From Podospora pseudocomata (taxonomy: Eukaryota; Ascomycota; Sordariomycetes; Sordariales; Podosporaceae): DNA of 64,000 nucleotides. Under the pieces are notes generated by a model. It worked only from the letters and a program-made list of their open reading frames with translations, did not search any database and was not told the DNA's origin. The stretch's first letter is position 1. Every line of letters begins with the position of its first letter. The position numbers and the translations under genes are program-made. The stretch is from positions 124,001 to 188,000 of the forward strand of contig NW_026946366.1 of assembly GCF_035222375.1 (NCBI RefSeq), given 5' to 3'. Positions 59,455 to 64,000 of this stretch are shown here, one piece after another.

Positions 59455-60923
59455 CTAATACTTGAGCCCCTTGATCCTCTTGGAGTACTTCCACAAGCTC
59501 TTGTACTTGGGCTTCTGCCTCTTCGCCTCCCAACCCCTCGCCTTCCTAGGCGGCTTGAGCGAGTGCACCCGCGGCTGCTTAAACTCAACATCCGCCCCCG
59601 GAATACCATGCCTAGCCATCACCTCAGCCGTATGCTCATCCCACACGCTCCTGAAAAGCGTGAACCCGACCGGATTAAGATCAAACTTGTCCCTGAACGA
59701 CTTGAGCGAGAACCCTTCTCTCCCACCGTACATCTCCTTGAGCTTGCCAAGATCAAGAGGCTGGTTGTTGTTGTGCTCAAGAACAAACACGCTCAGGCGG
59801 TGATAAGGCGAGCCCTTTTGGGCAGTGGGGGGCAGCCAAGGGATGGCGAGGGTGCCGTCTTCGGGGAGGCCGCCCTGGGGGGATTCAGAGTTGGCTTTGG
59901 AGTTGAGACGGTGGAGGTTGAGAGAAGTCGAAGTGGGAGACCAGGGAATGTTGGTGACCATGAAGTGCAGCCGGCGGCCGTACGAGTCCGTCTCCGGGTT
60001 GGGAACGTCCGAGTCCATTACCACGACGGAGAGGAGACGCTCGCCAGAGTTGAAGACTTGCATGCGGAGGTTGGGGGGGCTTTCGGTGATGAGCGAGTCG
60101 AGGATGGTTCCGGGGGGTGCTTTGTAGCCGCGGAAGGTCATCTTGACGTCCATGGTTGGGTCGAACTTGGGGAGGATGTCGGGGACGATGTTGAACTGGT
60201 GGATACGCTGGGTGATGATCTTGTAGTCCATGGAGCGCCACTTGTTATCGGCAAGGTAGCGGTAGATGGGCTTGTTCATGTCACCTGGGTGCATGTTAGT
60301 GAAAGCTGGCGGCGGTATAAAAAGGACATCAACGCACCGTGCCCGTCCTCGAACCGCCTCTTGACCACGGGGTCGTTGATATCGGCTTGAATCTTGAGCT
60401 CCTCGACATGTTTCCTCAAACTCTCCAACCGCTTCTGCTTAAACACCTCGCCTCCTCTGTAAGTGCTGGCGTCTGTCTGCTCTATCCGCTTGATTCTCGC
60501 AAGCTCTGCCTTGATCTTGGCGATCTTCTCCTCTCTGTCCTTGGCCAAAACCTTGCGGGCCTCCTGGAAGCACTGGTATGGCAGCTGCTCGAAAGGAATG
60601 TCGCCTGTGGTAGCAATAGCAGCTCTCCTTCTCCTAGAACCAAGTTCTGGTGACAGCAGCTTGGCCAGCTCCTCCTCTGATCCCTGCTTGATTGCTGTGA
60701 TCTCTGAGGCCTTCTTCTGGACAAGAACGGCAGCATCAGCGGCGAGCTTCTGCGCATCAGATCCTGCGGGGGTTGTCGTCGTGGGCTCATCGCTGCGACT
60801 GGGGGTCGACGAAAATTGGCGAATAGCGGCGACCATTGGCCTGGACTGACATGTTGCCGTGGTGCTGGTAGCTTGCCTGAGAGACCGCACAAGGGGCCGG
60901 GCAACCTGCTGAGTCCCCGACAT
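59455..60923 (-). CDS. mrpl35: Mitochondrial large-subunit ribosomal protein mL38 (MRPL35, PEBP-like)
   Basis: Two minus-strand exons, 60923-60338 and 60284-59455, with a 53-bp intron joining FEDGHG to [10 protein letters not shown]. The product is 471 residues. The start is the ATG at 60923: [20 protein letters not shown] is a good mitochondrial presequence, ending near RQFSSTP; another in-frame ATG at 61049 exists but gives a less typical leader. A long helical region (about 60-190) with [20 protein letters not shown] is followed by [13 protein letters not shown] and a PEBP-like domain ([12 protein letters not shown] near 285, [12 protein letters not shown] near 360). The basic C-terminus ([20 protein letters not shown]) fits rRNA contact. 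Known orthologues are in the mitochondrial 54S subunit. It diverges from mrpl4. Confidence 0.92.
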
Positions 60924-61319
60924 GATTTCTGAATATTTCGGAGCTGTCTTGGGCTCCCAATTCCACCTATGCCCTGAGCTGTTGAGGATCTGGTCGGCCT
61001 TTCGCTTGTCTCTTGAGCCGGCGCCGATAGAGAAAATTCGTGGACCCATGCACGGCGGTTCATCCAGTCAGCTTCTCGCACGCCCAGGGGTCCAGTAAAC
61101 GTCCGGCCTAGCAAGCGTCTGTGCGCCAACGACTCCAGATCTTTTTTCAGAGCTTCAAGAGAAGCAGCCAGCGACAGTCAAGATATTCGCGAATTGCCCG
61201 ACAGAGCGGATATAAGGTCATTCTTGGGAGGGACGATAGCGGGCGCCTTCACTCGGCCTTTTTCTACAACCCGCCGCTTTTCTGGTCGAGCACCGATTGC
61301 CGACGACAGACCCCCCGCA
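60924..61319. promoter_or_regulatory. Bidirectional promoter of two mitoribosomal genes
   Basis: 396 bp lie between the chosen ATGs of mrpl35 (minus) and mrpl4 (plus). The plus frame before 61320 reads TRPFSTTRRFSGRAP, a mitochondrial-leader-like sequence without an upstream ATG, so part of this interval may be coding through an unseen first exon. Confidence 0.55.
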
Positions 61320-62445
61320 ATGGCCGGCAAGGGGATGAGGTGCCTCAGCGAGGCGATGAGGGGCTTGAGCCTCGGTGCGCAAACATGCAGAACAGTCCCA
61401 GTGTGTATTTTCTGTCCGGCCTTGGTTCTGGGTTAGATTTGGACAGTCTTGCTGATATGCTGTGCCCATGACCAGGTCCGCACAGCTCCGTTAATATCAA
61501 GGCGGTCCATGGCCACCGAGGCGCCCGTTTCCAAAATCACACGATCAGTAGCTGAGAAATGGACTCCCAGTATGCGATAGCCTCACTCGGTCTACGAATG
61601 ACCATACAACAGTGATATTTTTGCTAACAGAGCTAATAGTCACCACTGTCCCTGTTACCGTCCACTCCTTCCCCGACCTTGCCCCCCGCTCCCTCGAAAC
61701 ATACTCAGCCAAGCACCTCTACCTCCCCCTCCGGCGCGACATTCTTCACCTTGCGGTCGTCTACGAAGGTGACAACACACGACAAGGTACGGCCCAAGCC
61801 AAGACTCGCTGGGAGGTCGCCGGTTCCCACAGAAAGGTTCGCCCACAAAAGGGCTCGGGCAGAGCTCGTGTTGGCAACAAGCAGTCACCGCTACAACGCG
61901 GTGGTGGTAAATCCCACGGTCCCCGAAACCGCGATTTCGGCACTAAGCTCAACCGCAAGGTCTACGATCTGGCCTGGCGCACAGCTCTTTCTTACCGGTA
62001 TCGCCGTGGCGAGCTCATCGTTACCGAGGACGGGCTCGATCTCCCTCTCCCTGAGGACTTCCTCCAGCAAGCCCAGGACGGCCTCTTGACCCGCGAGCTT
62101 GAGGATGCCTTTATTGAAAAGTACGTTGGCGAGATGCTGGGAGCGATGCAGTGGGGCAAGGCTCATGGCAGGACGACATTCATCACGGGGGAGGAGCGGA
62201 TGAACCTGTTCACCGCGATGGGGGTGGCGGGTGAGAACGGCAGGGCTTTGGAGCTGGAGGATGTGGATGTCAAGGATTTGCTTGAGACGGGCAGGATTGT
62301 CGTGGAGAGGTCGGCCCTGAAGGAGATGATCAAGCGGCATAGGAGTGATCTGGTGACGAGCATTTTCCTGCCTGGCCAGAAGAACACCAAGGAGACAACA
62401 ATGGGCACTGTTGTTTACCCGTCTAGCAAGGTTTCATATGCCTAG
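61320..62445 (+). CDS. mrpl4: Mitochondrial large-subunit ribosomal protein uL4m (Yml6/MRPL4)
   Basis: The second exon, 61640-62445, is firm: VPVTVHSFPDLAP, HLYLPLRRDILHLAVVYEGD, SHRKVRPQKGSGRARVGNKQ, KLNRKVYDLAWRTALSYRYR. This is the uL4 core with its conserved Gly/Arg extended loop. The first exon is modelled as 61320-61404, using the donor GTATTT at 61405 (intron 235 bp), which is the only one of three overlapping GT sites there that matches the acceptor phase. The product is 296 residues. The protein binds rRNA near the exit tunnel of the mitochondrial 54S subunit. The first-exon start is less sure: the frame is open upstream with a leader-like sequence, so an extra 5' exon is possible. 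Confidence 0.85.
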
Positions 62446-64000
62446 TTCAGAGTTGATGGAGGCCCTGGTTTGTATTATACACTAAAAGAAACACTGCTGG
62501 ATTAGGGGCAGTTGTTGTATGTAAATTGTTACTATTTGGAAGCCATGTACTATTTGGTTTGTCGTTTGTGCTTCTTTTGGGCTCCTGCTTGTATAACCTC
62601 AGATAGATGCTGCAGAGGGTGCTCAAGGACTTTGTGGCACTGTCAGATGACTCCTGCCATGAGGATTGCTGCCAGTGCCCAACAACTGCCTTGTGTGGGT
62701 GGTGAGTGCGTATTGACAAGCCACAATCAATGTCATCGCCGATTTTCACAGTGCCAGCTGTGGAGCAGCAGTCAGGAGCAGGCAGAGCGCCCCGCTTTTT
62801 CATGTGCGAATTTGCAGGCGTGCACAGACCAATCCCCTTGTGTATATAACTTCGCCCGCCCTCCCATCAACTTCCTTCCCTTCTTCTTTTTTTTTCTCCA
62901 TCCAAGTGCAGGGGTTTTACGCGTATCAGTGAGGATTCGTCCGAGATCGCGTTTTTGCTAGTTGAAAACTACATACCTGACCGCTCTTGTTGGGACTCGT
63001 TCCTGGCAGGGAATTTTTGGAATTACCAACTTCTTCAGCTTTGGAGAGAAATTCTGGTCTTGTTTTTCATTGCCAACGCTTGCTTGGTTCGAGCGTGGCA
63101 AGGAAGAGCGGCGATTGGATTGTGGGAGGGGGATTACAACGAATCGAACACGACTTGTCTAACAGCGACTTTTTGATTTTGGCGCTGCGATGGGAGGGTC
63201 GTCTTTTTTGGGTTGACCAGTCTGTGATGGTCACGACTTTGATGAGAGGGGCTGTGCTTGGACAACTTCGAAACATTGGTCTCTGACGCGGTCGCCCGGG
63301 CGGTCACTGAGTCGAGAGGGAAGAGTCGCACGACGTGTCAGAGTTGGGCCGGCTCGTGATGCAACAGTGCTTTTGAGTTTTGAGCGTGTTCAACAAAGTT
63401 TGATATGGGTGGTGGAGTTGTGGATTGCTGGCGTTTGATAATATCGAAATTTGGCCGCGCCATGAGTTGTCGCTCGTGGGCTGGTTATCATCACCCGCCA
63501 GCACTGCTCTCCAGATTTGTCAGCCCATCTCACGCACTGTGTAACCCCCCATATTCGTGACTCTCTCTCTATTCCAACAACCCTGCTGTAAATCATCGAG
63601 AATAGTAGTGATAATGAGCATCTTGACAATGACATAAATGGGATATAGCCAAATGACGTCGTGCTACATGCTGAGGATATGCAACGGCGATCGCTTCAGC
63701 CCAGCGGTCTGGACAGTGAGGTTTTAGGTTCGTAGGTTTGTGGCACATCAGCCCGATTTCTTCAGGGCGGTCCAAGGCGGCCGCCGCTTGTTGCCTGGGT
63801 GGGTGGTGTGGAGGACAACGTCCGATGGACCAACCGATCAACAGAAACGCCGGCTCCTTAGTGTGACTCTTTATCAATCACACGGAATTCTCGGAGTCAG
63901 AGAGAGAACTGAATAGCGTCTTATAACGATATAATAACTGAATGGATAATGGCAATGGTATCTCCTCAATTCATCGAAGATGGAAATTGATAATGGACAT
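62446..64000. other. 3' flank of mrpl4 and start region of a possible further gene
   Basis: After the mrpl4 stop no gene is recognised. At 62843-62848 there is TATATA followed by a pyrimidine-rich tract (about 62871-62898), the usual layout of a fungal promoter reading rightward; short frames after it look like a 5' leader. Confidence 0.4.
62843..62898 (+). promoter_or_regulatory. Candidate promoter: TATA plus CT-rich tract
   Basis: TATATA at 62843-62848, then CTTCCTTCCCTTC and a T9 run. Fungal highly expressed genes often start just after such a tract. No coding region for it is identified within the window. Confidence 0.35.

Noticed and set aside
1-64000. Secondary-metabolite or defence gene cluster, CRISPR array, intact transposon
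   Set aside because: No polyketide, peptide or terpene synthase, no transposase or reverse transcriptase motifs, and no spaced identical repeats of CRISPR type; the regulators and transporters present are dispersed among housekeeping genes.

Overview
The window is nuclear DNA of a filamentous ascomycete. Genes are split by short GT-AG introns, mostly 46-113 bp. Several introns carry CTAAC- or CTAAT-like branch sites. The protein families are typical of Pezizomycotina: AA1-like secreted protein, DUF3433, DUF6594, a Zn2Cys6/fungal_trans regulator, Tof1 and BOR1. Protein flavour suggests Sordariomycetes, probably Sordariales; that placement is inference.

Layout. 1-9.5 kb: a small secreted AA1-like protein, a small disordered protein, a large DUF3433 membrane protein, an uncharacterised fungal protein, a frameshifted and stop-interrupted paralogue of it, and a relic that looks like a C2H2 protein. 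9.9-11.7 kb: an MFS transporter of the vacuolar basic amino-acid type. 13.6-14.9 kb: a DUF6594 membrane protein on the minus strand. 18.4 kb: a two-exon gene for a 66-residue protein with an MGC N-terminus, too short for normal ORF calling. 20.1-25.6 kb: Tof1 (replication fork protection) divergent from a mitochondrial-type 3-hydroxyacyl-CoA dehydrogenase. 35.6-37.9 kb: a homeobox transcription factor with about 10 kb upstream and 8.8 kb downstream in which I recognise no gene. 46.7-56.9 kb, all minus: BOR1-type borate/anion transporter, m-AAA mitochondrial protease, and a Zn2Cys6 transcription factor. 59.5-62.4 kb: two mitochondrial large-subunit ribosomal proteins (mL38 and uL4m), head to head across about 400 bp.

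Functional themes: mitochondrial translation and quality control (mL38, uL4m, m-AAA protease, 3HCDH), membrane transport (MFS, BOR1), and regulation (homeobox, Zn2Cys6). There is no operon-like grouping and no biosynthetic cluster signature. No tRNA, rRNA, CRISPR array or intact transposon was recognised.

The most unusual structure is a 22-bp minisatellite at 19.17-19.36 kb with strictly constant spacing. A related array lies in the opposite orientation at 11.95-12.05 kb, where spacings are multiples of 11 bp. Other items worth a second look are the tiny predicted lipidated protein, the decayed paralogue with a RIP-type nonsense change, and the homeobox gene in a gene-poor interval. All splice models come from reading frames and splice consensus only.
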